DNA of 64,000 nt. Origin: Heliocidaris erythrogramma (taxonomy: Eukaryota; Echinodermata; Echinoidea; Camarodonta; Echinometridae). Positions 37,648 to 48,440 of the stretch are shown here, one piece after another; positions within the stretch are counted from its first letter, which is position 1, and every line of letters begins with the position of its first letter. The translations under genes were made by a program, and so were the position numbers. Where the stretch lies: contig CM046859.1 of assembly GCA_025617745.1 (NCBI GenBank), forward strand, positions 22,692,006 through 22,756,005. The letters run 5' to 3'. The notes below the pieces were generated by a model. The model made no database searches, had not been told where the DNA came from, and saw only the letters and a program-made list of their open reading frames with translations.

Positions 37648-37701
<54 letters not shown>

Positions 37702-37703
37702 TA
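37181..37703. repeat. (CTA)n array with repeated CCACCACC/CTCTAATAC blocks
   Basis: About 520 bp of CTA units. CTCTAATACTACTACCACCA at about 37411 recurs at about 37580 as CTCTAATACTACTGCCACCA, giving a higher-order unit of about 170 bp. Leu-, Thr- or Ser-rich open frames on both strands are by-products. Confidence 0.95.
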
Positions 37704-37779
37704 CGACTTTGAACTTCCAGGCAGAAACCACTTTTTAAAGTCACAAACGCGGTGCAAAATTCAAGGGGGTTTCTCGTTT

Positions 37780-38100
37780 TGCGAAGGTTCATAATTCCGA
37801 AACACTAATTTCTAATAGCAGGGGGGTTCATAATTCCGAGAATGAAATAGGGTTCGTAATTCCGAACATCTGATGTATTACTCCGAAGGTTCGTAATTCC
37901 GAAAATGAAATAGGGTTCGTAAATCAGAAAATGGAAAAGGGTTCATAATTCCGAAAATAAAATAGAACGTAACTTTTTGGAATTACGAACCTTCGGAAAC
38001 ATGAACCCTTTTTTGCATTTTGGGAATTACCAACCGTCGCGTCGGAGTATCGAACCCTCGGAAAAACAAACCTTCGGAATTATGAACCTTCGGAAAAACG
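37780..38100. repeat. Inverted array of GGTTCATAATTCCGAA motifs
   Basis: Six or so forward units GGTT(C)(A/G)TAATTCCGAA occur at about 37785-37960, often spaced by AATGAAATAG. From about 37975 the same motif appears in complement (GGAATTACGAACCTTCGG, TTCGGAATTATGAACC) to 38100. The whole block can fold back. It may be a decayed hairpin element or an inverted minisatellite. Confidence 0.8.
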
Positions 38101-38164
38101 ACATGTAACCAAAATTCAACGTGTCTCATCGTGGTAGAAAGATTTTAAAATCAATGGAACTTTA

Positions 38165-38401
38165 ATAGACCTGTTTACTAAGTGATTCAAATTTATGGAT
38201 GTTTCTTTCCTGGGGACCTAGTAACGAGGTATTCCATTAACCTGTTATTAATGAATGAACTACAATACTTGGAATCCAGTTTGCATACATTACTTGTTGC
38301 TATGTCTGACAAGCCTCTGGCAAGCTTTCAGGTTGTCAAGAACAACCTTTGTTTCAAAATTATGCATAAAATTTGAATCACTAATTAGTAAACAGGTCTA
38401 T
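38165..38401. mobile_element. MITE 'ATAGACCTGTT', copy 1
   Basis: Terminal inverted repeats: ATAGACCTGTTTACTAA at the left and TTAGTAAACAGGTCTAT at the right. The interior (CCTGGGGACCTAGTAACGAG, TACTTGTTGCTATGTCTGAC, CTTTCAGGTTGTCAAGAACA) is shared, in inverse orientation, with 41378-41601 and 42401-42624, and in the same orientation with the split copy at 43538-45069. Non-coding. The 60-odd-codon frames are shadows. Confidence 0.85.
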
Positions 38402-38453
38402 GTTGCCTGGGATGAATCAAGGGTCATAATATATATATAGATGGTTCTCACGG

Positions 38454-38870
38454 CAGCCATGCTGGAGGACATCACAATAAGCCACTTCGGAGATGCAATC
38501 TGAGCATGAGCAGATAAAGGTCATCTGTACCAAATTCTAAAACCCACTGACACTAATATTCATATGTGCTCATGAATGTCATGTAATCATTATTCAATTA
38601 TGCACTAATGGTGCATTGCATGATATCCAGGTGGAAGTATTCTTTTTGAAGGGGGAAACAAAAGCTATTCATGAGGCACCTCTATCACTCCCAGTGTTAT
38701 TTTTCTGAAGTGCACATAAAATATCTGTGGATATTTGGGGTCATTTGTACCATGCGCTAACCCCGAACTGGCTTATTAAAACATGTGCTTCAGATTATGA
38801 AAAGCCAATGTTGTCATGGACTAGTGCACAGGTTTTTATTGTTATGTATTCCAGCATGGCTACTTGTGGG
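38454..38870. mobile_element. Possible long imperfect TIR element
   Basis: AGCCATGCTGGA (about 38456) is the complement of TCCAGCATGGCT (about 38851). AATAAGCCACTTCGG (38476) pairs with CCGAACTGGCTTATT (38763-38779). GGTCATCTGTACCA resembles the complement of GGTCATTTGTACCATG. Pairing is discontinuous, so the boundaries are uncertain. Confidence 0.4.
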
Positions 38871-39281
38871 CACCCTCTATAGAGACGCTGCATTGTCTAA
38901 TTCAATATTTTATTATACATAAAGCATCCGTGATATTATGCTGACATGAAAATTTCTCAACCCTCATATAATATGAATAATTAATATGTTATTGCATACA
39001 TCGATTATTACACGCATTCAACGAACAATACACATGGCCCGACTGTAGTATTGTGGTATTGGTCGCAAGCATTGTTTGATCATTTAAGATGGATAAACAC
39101 AGATTCACTTTGGCCTGCAGGAGGATAGGGGCTATGTATGCATAATTAGGAGATTTGCATTTCTAAGGCTGCTTGAACTAGATACTGTTTAGGTCAGTTC
39201 GGATTTTTATTCCTTGAAGGATAAGCTTTGCATATCGACAACGATTCGATCCTGCATATCGGAGTAATTATTATAAAGGTT

Positions 39282-39620
39282 TTTTTGTGATGGTAATGGT
39301 GCTGGCCATGATGAAGAGGAGGAGACCGAGATGCGTGATGGTGATGATGACGACGACGATGGCGATGATGATGAACATGATGGTGATGATGATGTCAGTG
39401 ATGATGGTTATGACGATGATGATGGCGATGATGATGAAAATGATTGTGACGATGATGTCGATGATTATGGTTATGATGACGATGATGATGGCGATGATGA
39501 TGAAAATGACGGTGATGATGATGTCAATGATGATGGTTATGATGATGATGATGATAGCAGTGATGATAATGATGATGGTGTCGCTGCTACTGAGAGTGAT
39601 TATGGTACAATTAGATAATG
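39282..39620. repeat. (GAT)n-type array with about 63-66-bp higher-order unit, Asp-rich frame
   Basis: GATGATGA repeats with recurring GATGGTTATGA and GATGAAAATGA words at about 39402, 39467 and 39535. In one plus frame (39331-39618) it reads an acidic peptide with repeated GDDDEND and DGYDDDD blocks. In others it reads poly-Met or poly-Ile. No splice sites or non-repetitive coding flank support a real gene. Confidence 0.85.
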
Positions 39621-40987
39621 ATATCAAAATCTGATAATGTATTTTGGTCTAAACACCGACATGTATAAGACACAATTATATGTTGAATACTTCATAAGAT
39701 GTATTCATTTTCATAAAGTTTCATGAAGTTTGTCAATCTCTTTCGCTCATCTCACCAATAACAAACAACAAATATTAAATGGAATATATATATGCACATG
39801 ATCAGTCGTTATTAATGTACAAAATGTGCAACCTCTTTCACCACGAAATAGATTGGAAAATCTGTCACGGTTCGGTCACAGCTTTGCTTTTCAGTGAACC
39901 GGATAGAAACCTAACTATTGCGCGAATTGAAGAGGGGAAAAAAAAGCACGCGCGAAACATTCATTGACTGGAGTGAGAGTGTACTACTTGTGATGAACCA
40001 ATTAACAAGATTGAAATTGTCAGTTACTGTTATTACATTAACGCTCTATTTCCGCTATGACCATGGCGTGACTCTCCGAGGCACATATCCGTCATTCATT
40101 TCACTTATTTCTTGTTTTCTATCAAACCCAAGGTCGTTCCTGTGGTTCTTTGGAGTCGTAGCAATCAGTCGAATAATGAAACAATTCCGATACAGAACTG
40201 CAGCAAACAAGAGGAGGATAATTGCAATGTCGTAACAAAACATAGACCAAAATACATTCAGAAATTACATGAATATGCGAAAATGTTGAATATAGCATGC
40301 AATAACAATTAAGCATTGATGAAAGTGGAACGAGGAAAAGAAAGTCATTCGAATGATTGTCTAATTTTGTATAACCTTTTTTGCTTATTTCGTGATCAAA
40401 ATAATGTTGAGCGTGACGCAACGAGAGGAAACTACTCTGACATTTCATTCCCGTGAATCTCCTTCATGTTTATCATTGCTTTTAATAATTGATTTCTTAT
40501 TTTCTCAACCGTGCCCATAGGACAAACAGTTCTTACAGCGACTCTTATACCGGGTTGTTTATTATGCTGGCTCCTCCTTAGACATTTTAGGAGTTTGAAA
40601 ACCTTGTGTATTATTTCACCAAATCATGAGAAAGACATTTTACAGCATTCCGGGGTTGTTGTTTGTAGGCAAATCTCTAATGCTGACAAATGCATAATAA
40701 TGTCAAATGAGGTTAATCACGCATTGTATTTAACGTGATAAATGGGATTCTTATGTCATGGATGCATTTGATACAGGCCTTGTTATTGAATAGGATTCTC
40801 CCGCTATCCTATACAGAACGGACAAAAAGGAAAGCATTATTTTAAAACCCTTTTCAGGCTTCTCAAACACCCTATCGTGGACGTTTTAATATCTAGATTT
40901 GAAATGCAACCTCATGATCTGCTGGTGCCTTTCATTTGAAACGGGGATGACTCCGAATATGTTACGATGTATTCTTGTGCAACAACA
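39621..40987. other. Unassigned sequence
   Basis: No recognised repeat or exon. The open frames at 39918-40448 on both strands carry no motif that I know. Confidence 0.4.
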
Positions 40988-41377
40988 CGAACGCGACAGA
41001 CACTCGCCTCTGAATGCAAAGCCTCTGTCATGTCGCTCTTGCGGAACAATGATCTTTCGAATTAACGAGGAGCATTGAAATATAACACATAAAATTCACA
41101 GCCTTTTCATTAAATGAAACTAAGCATCAAATTTCAGCCATTGTGACGGAATTCGTGGTGTCACTAATGTGAACCCTGTGGCAGGATTTATTTATACCAG
41201 AACGAAGAGCTCCATCCAATACAAGCTTCATTTCCTTATATATACTACAAAATAAAAACTGTAAAATATACTGTATGTTTTGTTGTTGTTTGAGATTTGT
41301 TGCGTTTTCATACGCTGATACTGCCTTTTAAAATTACCCCATGTAGTGACACAACCAAAAATTGATTAACAGGGAGG

Positions 41378-41601
41378 AATAGACCTGTTCACAAATATAT
41401 TCGAATTCTATGCATACTTTTAAAACAAAGGTTGTTCTTGACAACCTGAAAGATTGTCAGAGGCTTGTCAGACATAGCAACAAGTAATGTATGCAAACTA
41501 GATTCCAAGTATTGTAGTTTATTCATTAATGGAATACCTCGTTCTAGGTCCCCAGGAAAGAAACATCCATACATTTCAATAACTTTGTGAACAGGTCTAT
41601 T
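41378..41601. mobile_element. MITE 'AATAGACCTGTT', copy 2 (inside duplication unit 1)
   Basis: Perfect terminal inverted repeats AATAGACCTGTTCACAAA / TTTGTGAACAGGTCTATT. The interior is the inverse of 38165-38401, with a short deletion. Confidence 0.9.
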
Positions 41602-41717
41602 CCCTCAAATCCAGAGGACGGGCGGGGGGGGGGGGGTATCTGGGCACCACCATGACGTATAAACACTGCATGCAAGGCTGCAACTTGTACTTTTTTCCCC
41701 GCTGGGCTTTCAAAACA

Positions 41718-41826
41718 GGGAGGGGAGGGGGAGGGGGGAGGGGAGGGGGAGGGGGAGGGGGAGGGGGAGGGGGAGGGGGGAGGGGGGAGGGGAGGGGGAG
41801 GGGAGGGGGAGGGGGAGGGGGAGGGG
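41718..41826. repeat. GGGGA/GGGGGA minisatellite, likely G-quadruplex-forming
   Basis: About 108 bp of G4-6A units. The Pro/Ser- and Gly/Arg-rich frames across it are artefacts. Confidence 0.95.
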
Positions 41827-42400
41827 TTCCATTCTACGAACTTATATAAAAGATGTGTTGTACATGATGATATCCTACAAGAAAGATCGAACTTGGAACC
41901 ATTCGGCATTTCAATTTAATTTCTCACTTAATAAAATGCATGTATATTGAAAAAGAAAATGTCCGAAGCGAAGTAACAAGTTAACTAACAAAATACGAAC
42001 GCGATAGACACTCGCCTCTGAATGCAAAGCCTCTGTCATGTCGCTCTTGCGGAACAATGATCTTTCGAATTAACGAGGAGCATTGAAATATAACACATAA
42101 AATTCACAGCTTTTTCATTAAATGAAACTAAGCATCAAATTTCAGCCATTGTGACGGAATTCGTGATGTCACTAATGTGAACCCTGTTGCAGGATTTGTT
42201 TATACCAGAACGAAAACTAATTTCAGTTAGAGCTCCATCCAATACAAGCTTCATTTCCTTATATAGACTACAAAATAAAAACTGTAAAATATACTGTATG
42301 TTTTGTTGTTGTTTGAGATTTGTTGCGTTTTCATACGCTGATACTGCCTTTTAAAATTACCCCATGTAGTGACACAACCAAAAATTGATTAACAGGGAGG

Positions 42401-42624
42401 AATAGACCTGTTCACAAATATATTCGAATTCTATGCATACTTTTAAAACAAAGGTTGTTCTTGACAACCTGAAAGATTGTCAGAGGCTTGTCAGACATAG
42501 CAACAAGTAATGTATGCAAACTAGATTCCAAGTATTGTAGTTTATTCATTAATGGAATACCTCGTTCTAGGTCCCCAGGAAAGAAACATCCATACATTTC
42601 AATAACTTTGTGAACAGGTCTATT
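42401..42624. mobile_element. MITE 'AATAGACCTGTT', copy 3 (inside duplication unit 2)
   Basis: Essentially identical to copy 2, 1023 bp away. The encoded 61-residue minus frame is identical in both, reflecting the duplication and not selection. Confidence 0.9.
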
Positions 42625-42739
42625 CCCTCAAATCCAGAGGACGGGCGGGGGGGGGGGGGTATCTGGGCACCACCATGACGTATAAACACTGCATGCAAGG
42701 CTGCAACCTGTACTTTTTCCCCGCTGGGCTTTCAAAACA

Positions 42740-42836
42740 GGGAGGGGAGGGAGGGAGGGGAGGGGAGGGGAGGGAGGGGAGGGAGGGAGGGGAGGGGAGG
42801 GGAGGGAGGGGAGGGAGGGGAGGGGGGAGGGAGGGG
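42740..42836. repeat. GGGA/GGGGA minisatellite (unit 2)
   Basis: Equivalent of 41718-41826, but mainly built from GGGGA and GGGA units instead of GGGGGA. Array composition has turned over since the duplication. Confidence 0.95.
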
Positions 42837-43005
42837 TTCCATTCTACGAACTTATAAAAAAGATGCGTTGTACATGATGATATCCTACAAGAAAGATCGA
42901 ACTTGGAACCATTCGGCATTTCAATTTAATTTCTCACTTAATAAAATGCATGTATATTGAAAAAGAAAATGTCCGAAGCGAAGTAACAAGTTAACTAACA
43001 AAATA

Positions 43006-43537
43006 ATGTACATAGGTCTGTCGAAGAATTGATGAAAAATAAAATAAAATACAATGCTGACGTCTTCTGTAGTCAGGTAGTTCTTCTGTGGTTAAGCACC
43101 ACATCGATACAATAATGTGGGACTTATGTGGTTCAATGTACGTTAATAGTGTTATTGAACATTGTTGAATGACTTCTCTTGTGGTTTAGCTGTGCATAAA
43201 TCCATTCTAAAATGTTTTGTGAAAAGCGATACGTTTCAAAGAACATTATTCCCGTCCGTGCTGATTTATTTGTTTAAAGAGAAGGTTGATATTTGGTCAA
43301 GGTGAAAAATAATTGTGACCTATTTTTATGTTAATGTAGAAGAATATCGTATATAGCAGAAATGTCCCTTAAAAATGATTGCTCTTCAAATGTCATTTGA
43401 AATATGACGAGCAGTAGTTCAAGCTTTGGGCCAAACTTTTAGGCCAAGACATGTAGTCGAATTAACATTTTATTCACCTACTAACCTTTTTCCGATAATT
43501 TTTTTGATGAATTTGTTATCCCATGTTGTCTCCCAAC
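43006..43537. other. Unassigned sequence
   Basis: No exon or known repeat recognised. Confidence 0.4.
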
Positions 43538-43624
43538 AATAGACCACTTCTGTAATGTATACAAATTTATGCACATATATTCTCTGAGCACCTAGTGACG
43601 AGCTATTCCATGAACCTGCTTTTT
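43538..43624. mobile_element. MITE 'ATAGACC', copy 4, left fragment
   Basis: AATAGACCACTTCTGTAA begins this diverged copy. CACCTAGTGACGAGCTATTC and CATGAACCTG align with 38213-38244. It is interrupted by the element at 43626-44934 and continues at 44938. Confidence 0.75.
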
Positions 43625-43625
43625 A

Positions 43626-44934
43626 GCTCACCTGAGCCTATGGCTCGAGTGAGCTATTGCGATGGAAATTTGTCCGTCGTCCGTCGTGCGTCGTCCGTCG
43701 TCCGTTAACTTTTTACATTTTCATCTTCTTCTCCAAAACCCATGATCGGAATTCAACCAAACTTGGTAGGAATCATCCTTAGGGGTAGGGGACCCAAAGT
43801 TGCTAAAATGGTACATGTGGCCCTCAGGGGGCCCAGGGGGAGGGCCCCCAATTGTAAAAGCTATGTAAATTTCAAACATCTTCTTCTCCAGAACCAGGCA
43901 TAGCTCAGACTTGGTATTTTGTATGGAGATACCTCTATAGATGAAGAATGAATGTTGTTCATGAAATTTCTCTGAGTGGCCCTATAGGGGCCCTGTGGGG
44001 GGTAACATACTGGAGGGGGGGGGGCGCTGCCAGGCAAAATGTACATTCTGATCTTCTTCTCCAAAACACATGATCGGAATTCAACCAAACTTGGTAGGAA
44101 TCATCCTTAGAAAATGTACATTTCTGATCTTCTTCTCCAAAACACATGATCGGAATTCAACCAAACTTGGTAGGAATCATCCTTAGGGGTAGGGGACCCA
44201 AAGTTGCTAAAATGGTACATGTGGCCCCCAGGGGGCCCAGGGGGAAGGCCCCCAATTGTAAAAGCTATGTAAATTTCCAACATCTTCTTCTCCAGAACCA
44301 GGCATAGCTCATACTTGGTATTGTGTATGGAGATACCTCTATAGATGAAGAATGAATGTTGTTCATGAAATTTCTCTGAGTGGCCCTATAGGGGCCCTGT
44401 GGGGGTAACATACTGGAGGGGGGGGGGGCGCTGCCAGGCAAAATGTACATTCTGATCTTCTCCAAAACACATGATCGGAATTCAACCAAACTTGGTAGGA
44501 ATCATCCTTAGGGGTAGGGGATCCAAAGGTGCTAAAATGGTACATGTGGCCCCCAGGGGGCCCAGGGGGAGCGCCTCCAAGTGTAAAAGCTATGTAAATT
44601 TCAAACATCTTCTCCAGAACCAGGAATAGCTCAGACTTGGTATTGTGTATGGAGATTTTTTTCTGGGTGGCCCTATAGGGGGTCTGTGGGGGTAACATAC
44701 TGGAGGGGGGGGGGTGGGGCAAGTTGTCCGCCATCCATAAACTTTTTACATTTTCAGCTTCTCCAAAACCCATGATTGGAATGTAACCGAACTTGGTAGG
44801 AAGCTCAGACTTGGTATTGTGTATAGAGATACCTCTATAGATGAATAATGAAAGTTGTTCACGTGCTAGAGAGAACATGCACCAGATGTGAATTGATCCA
44901 CCTCAGGTGAGCGTCGTGCCCCCTGGGGCTCTTG
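43626..44934. mobile_element. 1.3-kb insertion with GCTCACCTGAG ends and internal ~330-400-bp tandem units
   Basis: The insertion splits MITE copy 4, so its limits can be read. TTA lies at both edges (43623-43625 and 44935-44937), probably a short target duplication. The left end GCTCACCTGAGCC folds on GGCTCGAGTGAGC. The right part has CTCAGGTGAGC and ends CCCCTGGGGCTCTTG. The interior repeats a block (CTTCTTCTCCAAAACNCATG, GGAATTCAACCAAACTTGGT, GGGGGCCCAGGGGG, GGTAACATACTGGAGGG) starting near 43721, 44051, 44130, 44453 and 44757, with units truncated to different lengths. Minus-strand frames there are repeats of the same peptide and are not genes. Sequences with AGCTCACCTGAGC ends are, as I recall, abundant in marine invertebrate genomes; the class is not settled here. 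Confidence 0.75.
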
Positions 44935-44937
44935 TTA

Positions 44938-45069
44938 TAAATGAGCCTCAATGCTTGGAATCCAGTTTGCATACATTATTTGTGTATGTCCGACAAGCTT
45001 TCAGGTTGTCAAGAACAACCTATGTTTGAAAGGTTTGCATAAAATTTCCATACATTACCGAAGCGGTCG
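44938..45069. mobile_element. MITE 'ATAGACC', copy 4, right fragment (truncated)
   Basis: TGCTTGGAATCCAGTTTGCA, CTTTCAGGTTGTCAAGAACA and GCATAAAATTT align in order with the interior of 38165-38401. The terminal repeat is missing because another element begins at 45070. Confidence 0.75.
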
Positions 45070-45331
45070 ATTTCAGCTTTGCTTCCCCAAAAGCAACTTT
45101 GAGCATTTTGCATAATTTGCATAAATCCGGATGGCCAGATGCATAGGCATATTAAAAAGTGCTGCACCCAACGATAACAATTTTGATAATCCCGTGCGAT
45201 GATACAATCCAATTCCTAGCTCCGTTTGTAGTATCAAAGATTGCATTGCATGAGATGAACAACACATTGGATTTTAATATACAAATTATGCACATTTCTC
45301 AAGGTTGCCCCTTGGGGAACAAAGCTGAAAT
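45070..45331. mobile_element. MITE with ATTTCAGCTTTG ends
   Basis: ATTTCAGCTTTG (45070-45081) and its complement CAAAGCTGAAAT (45320-45331) bound a 262-bp element. The arms continue to pair imperfectly for about 45 bp (CCCCAAAAGCAACTTTGAG with CTCAAGGTTGCCCCTTGGGG). Non-coding. Confidence 0.8.
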
Positions 45332-45639
45332 TGTTCTGTGATCAAAAACAATTTTATATTAAAAAGAAAAAAAAATCAACGGATAGAACTTATATAGTAG
45401 CCTCAAAATGTGTGTAGGCAATAGGTGTAGTTCCATGTTTCATTTCCATGTTCCATTTCCTTATGTAGTGCTTTTCATGGTATGTGGCATTCAGCAAGAA
45501 TGCGTCGCTTTCTAGTCATTTTGATGATTACAAACCTTACACCATAAAACTACGAGGCCGCCATCCATCTCCAGCCTAACCGCTCACGATGGCGGTCTCC
45601 TGCGTTCTAAATTACCTCTCTAGTTTATTGGAGAAAAAA

Positions 45640-45821
45640 TATTTACATAGGTCTATTATATTCCTTATTCTAGTTTGTATGCTTTGTATTGTGTATTATG
45701 TTTATTGTATACTATTATTGTACATGATTTTCTACTTATGTAATACTTATGTAAAAATTTGATTTATTGTATTTGTTATTAGAACGCAGAAATAAAAGCA
45801 AACAAACAAACAAACAAACAT
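45640..45821 (+). mobile_element. Probable retrotransposon 3' tail
   Basis: AT-rich segment ending GAACGCAGAAATAAAAG and then (CAAA)n at 45799-45821. A polyadenylation signal immediately followed by a short A-rich repeat is typical of LINE or SINE 3' ends. No coding part remains, so this could instead be chance. Confidence 0.4.
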
Positions 45822-45893
45822 ATGCAACATTTTCAAATACTTTTAGGCAGTTTTTTCTTTCAAAATGCGATCACATGACCAGACTACCCAGAT

Positions 45894-46107
45894 GTTGTGT
45901 GTCCGGAAAGCTTGGTTATCCGGACAGGTCACTTTTAACCCGTAAACTGAACAAGTTCTCATGCAAATTGTCAGAAATCTTTCCCAAGACAGGTTGATAT
46001 CGTATGAATTGCAAATATTCACTGATTTTAGTGTTACTTGATGCTTTTTTTTCTTAAAATCCGACGGCAAAATTGACGGGTTAATCTTAATTATCCGGAC
46101 ACACAAC
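45894..46107. mobile_element. MITE with GTTGTGTGTCCGGA ends
   Basis: GTTGTGTGTCCGGA at 45894-45907 and its complement at 46094-46107. A second inner pair (TTAACCCGT at about 45936, ACGGGTTAA at about 46075) supports a foldback of about 214 bp. Confidence 0.75.
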
Positions 46108-47015
46108 CTTCCCCCATCTTGCTCAACATTCTCTTTTAAAAGCCAGAGTTTCTGGAGTTTTATGTACAATAACTATGTCACAGATCGCTCACACTGTTCT
46201 GGGATTCCCCAATTAAATTTAAGACAGTATGCCAGTGAGTGTATTTCGGTTTCTTAGCAGCCCACAACACATTGGACTAATTATTTGGTGATATATCAGT
46301 TTGAAAATTGAATTGTCCCTTTAATGAATTAGGAACGGCTCCTTTTCACTGCTTGGTTGGAATTTGCGAATGTGTCTGACGTGAACGTTTGGTGGCCTGT
46401 CTTTTATTTGATGAACCATTAGAGCCTGAACTACCTCACTGCCATAAATGAAAATTAGAAACACTCGAGTGCCACCCGAATGAACAGAATAACAAACCAA
46501 CTTTGGCAGATATCCAATAACAAAGGTGTCACTTTTGACAAATTGGCTCTGCAATTATGAAATAAAGTGATCCATTATATATAAATATATATAATATTTA
46601 TGCGTTATACTCCAGAGATCACAATTGCCATTTTCGATATCCAGTATATACGGTATAGCAAAGCATTACGTCGGGATTTATTTTCGAATACGCCTGCATC
46701 AAAAAAGATGCATTTTATGATTTCGGCTGTGGAAAATACATGCTCTCTGAAATATATCCTGAAGTAATCGAAATGGAAGAGAAGATAAAACATGCGATCT
46801 TGCATGAAATGAATAAAGAGAACGCCCTCTTATTATTGATGTTGCGTCGTGTGTTTGTCATTTTAGTTCATGTTTTGGAGACTCTTCTGTTTCCTCAAAT
46901 TACTGAAAACGAACGAAAAAAAATCCTTTCTAAATATACTACATGCCAATATACATTTTACTATAGTTATTTTATACTTGTAAGCACCGTTCCATTTTAC
47001 ATAAGTAGCCAAAGA
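46108..47015. other. Unassigned sequence
   Basis: Open frames at 46321-46554 (minus) and 46740-47033 (plus) have no recognised domains. No repeats found. Confidence 0.4.
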
Positions 47016-47103
47016 AAGAAAGAGAGAGAGTGAAAAAAGAGATAGAGAGGAAGAGAGGAAGAGAGAGAGAGACGGAGAGAGAAACAGAAAGAGAGAGAGG
47101 GGG
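47016..47103. repeat. (GA)n-rich tract
   Basis: Purine-only stretch of GAGAGA and GAAAGA units. Confidence 0.95.
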
Positions 47104-48119
47104 TACGGGGATGACATCGCGTTTATTATCACTTATCTTCATCTTCATCTCTACTTTGTAATAGTTACTAAATCAACCTCAGAGAGATTTTCAATGTTTG
47201 TTTCATGAACATTGCTTTCTTATTATGTTCTATTACAGTCGCTATTTCCCCTCATTTGTTTGCTTTCCCCTATTTTTCTTTAACTATGTTAACTTGTTAT
47301 CGATGTCACAAACATGAACTTGACAGTTGACACACATCACGCACACACTTACCAAATAGACCTACTTTTATTGTAGGGCGAAACGCATTTCAGAAGCCAT
47401 TATTCATTTTATTTTCCACTCAGTATCATAAAGATGAATAAAAGAATTGAAAAAAAAAGATATATCACGTCTTCTAGAAACCCCCAGTATGCAGGTTTTA
47501 GATTAATATGCATTTCATTTACATAAAGAGTACAATTTGCAATCCATTTCAATCTTCGGGTTTACTGGAAAGCAAAATGTAATTTTTCCTAGAACCTTCG
47601 TCTCTGAATCCTCTTAGAGCTGGTGGCGACGTTTGACCGTACTTTTTCATGCTTCTTTGCTCTTGTTTTTACAATTTGACGATTTTTTTCCTTGAGATAT
47701 GATATTGGTAAAGAAAAGATGGAAAATGTCTTGCCTTTTGTGCGTCGGCGGCGTCGCATTAGTCCGTTATTTTGAATTACATAAATGCATCATCGGGTTT
47801 TGTCTGGATCAATTGCATTTGCGATGTGTCTTCTTAACTGTTATACTGTATTTCCAGGGGGATCGCGTTTGGAAGATTGCATTGAACACTCCCCCGTTTT
47901 GGGTTTTTTTTTTCATTGTAAATTTGTTTTTGTCTCAGAGGAGAGAATTATTATTTCCTTCATCACCAGGTCATGGATTGCAAGACCTCCTTTCATTGTA
48001 TATGTTAGGTCAATAATGATCCGTTCGTGTAAATTATTTTTTGTACTCTTCTCAATACCCTTATTTTTGTATTATTAGTTTGATATATAGAAAGTAATTA
48101 CATTGTTTTATGCTTAATC
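47104..48119. other. Unassigned sequence
   Basis: The 47699-48078 frames are unsupported. CGGCGGCGTCGCATT near 47745 is a small GC-rich spot. No gene called. Confidence 0.35.
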
Positions 48120-48124
48120 ATTAA

Positions 48125-48440
48125 TCGATATCACCGGAATGAAGATCACAAGGTGGAGTTCGAATCCCAGCCCAGCACTTACGTCTTTTGGCAAGACATT
48201 AATCTACCTTTGCCACTCTCGACCCAGGTGTAGTAATTGGGTACCAGTAGGAATTTATTCCTTGAAGCTTCAGCACCTTCATTAGGGCAGCTAGGCTGAG
48301 CCGGGGTAATAATAATGCAAAGCTCTTTGGAAGCGTATATAGAGACATTGATAAACGTGAGATGTGCGCTATACGAGAACTGTGTATTATTATTATTATC
48401 ACAATCATTATTATTATTATTATTATTATAATTATTATTA
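48125..48440 (+). mobile_element. tRNA-derived SINE, plus orientation
   Basis: A B-box-like GAGTTCGAATCCC (48157-48169) is followed by the family core: CAGCCCAGCACTTACGTCTT, TTGGCAAGACATTAATCTAC and CCACTCTCGACCCAGGTG. Then come GGGTACCAGTAGGAATTTAT, TGTGCGCTATACGAGAACTG and an (ATT)n tail (about 48385-48430). It shares GCGCTATAC(A/G)AGAAC with the copy at 51002-51232. The A box is degraded. Confidence 0.75.

Larger units (their letters stand above)
40988..41995. repeat. Tandem duplication, unit 1 (about 1008 bp)
   Basis: Unit starts CGAACGCGACAGACACTCGC and ends TTAACTAACAAAATA, immediately followed by unit 2 starting CGAACGCGATAGACACTCGC. Order inside: unique DNA, a MITE (41378-41601), a G12 run (41624-41635) and a GGGGGA minisatellite (41718-41826). 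Differences between units are few substitutions, a 15-bp insertion in unit 2 (near 42212) and rebuilt G-rich repeats, so the duplication is recent or a haplotype/assembly effect. Confidence 0.9.
41996..43005. repeat. Tandem duplication, unit 2 (about 1010 bp)
   Basis: Second copy of the 40988-41995 unit. It keeps the same MITE at the same relative place, showing that the MITE was present before the duplication. The right end at about 43005 leads into unrelated sequence (ATGTACATAGG). Confidence 0.9.

Noticed and set aside
37181..37703. CRISPR-like periodic repeats
   Set aside because: Trinucleotide periodicity without distinct spacers, in a eukaryotic context.
37020..37712. 230-codon Thr/Leu-rich open frame
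   Set aside because: Product of the CTA array at 37181-37703. The non-repetitive first 50 codons have no motif or start support.
44363..44878. 171-codon minus frame with repeated peptide segments
   Set aside because: Lies inside the 1.3-kb inserted repeat. The peptide repeats because the DNA block repeats, and no conserved domain is visible.
46321..46554. Minus frame ending HVRHIRKFQPSSEKE, reminiscent of a retroelement integrase tail
   Set aside because: Resemblance is limited to a few residues. No integrase core, adjacent pol domains or LTRs are seen.
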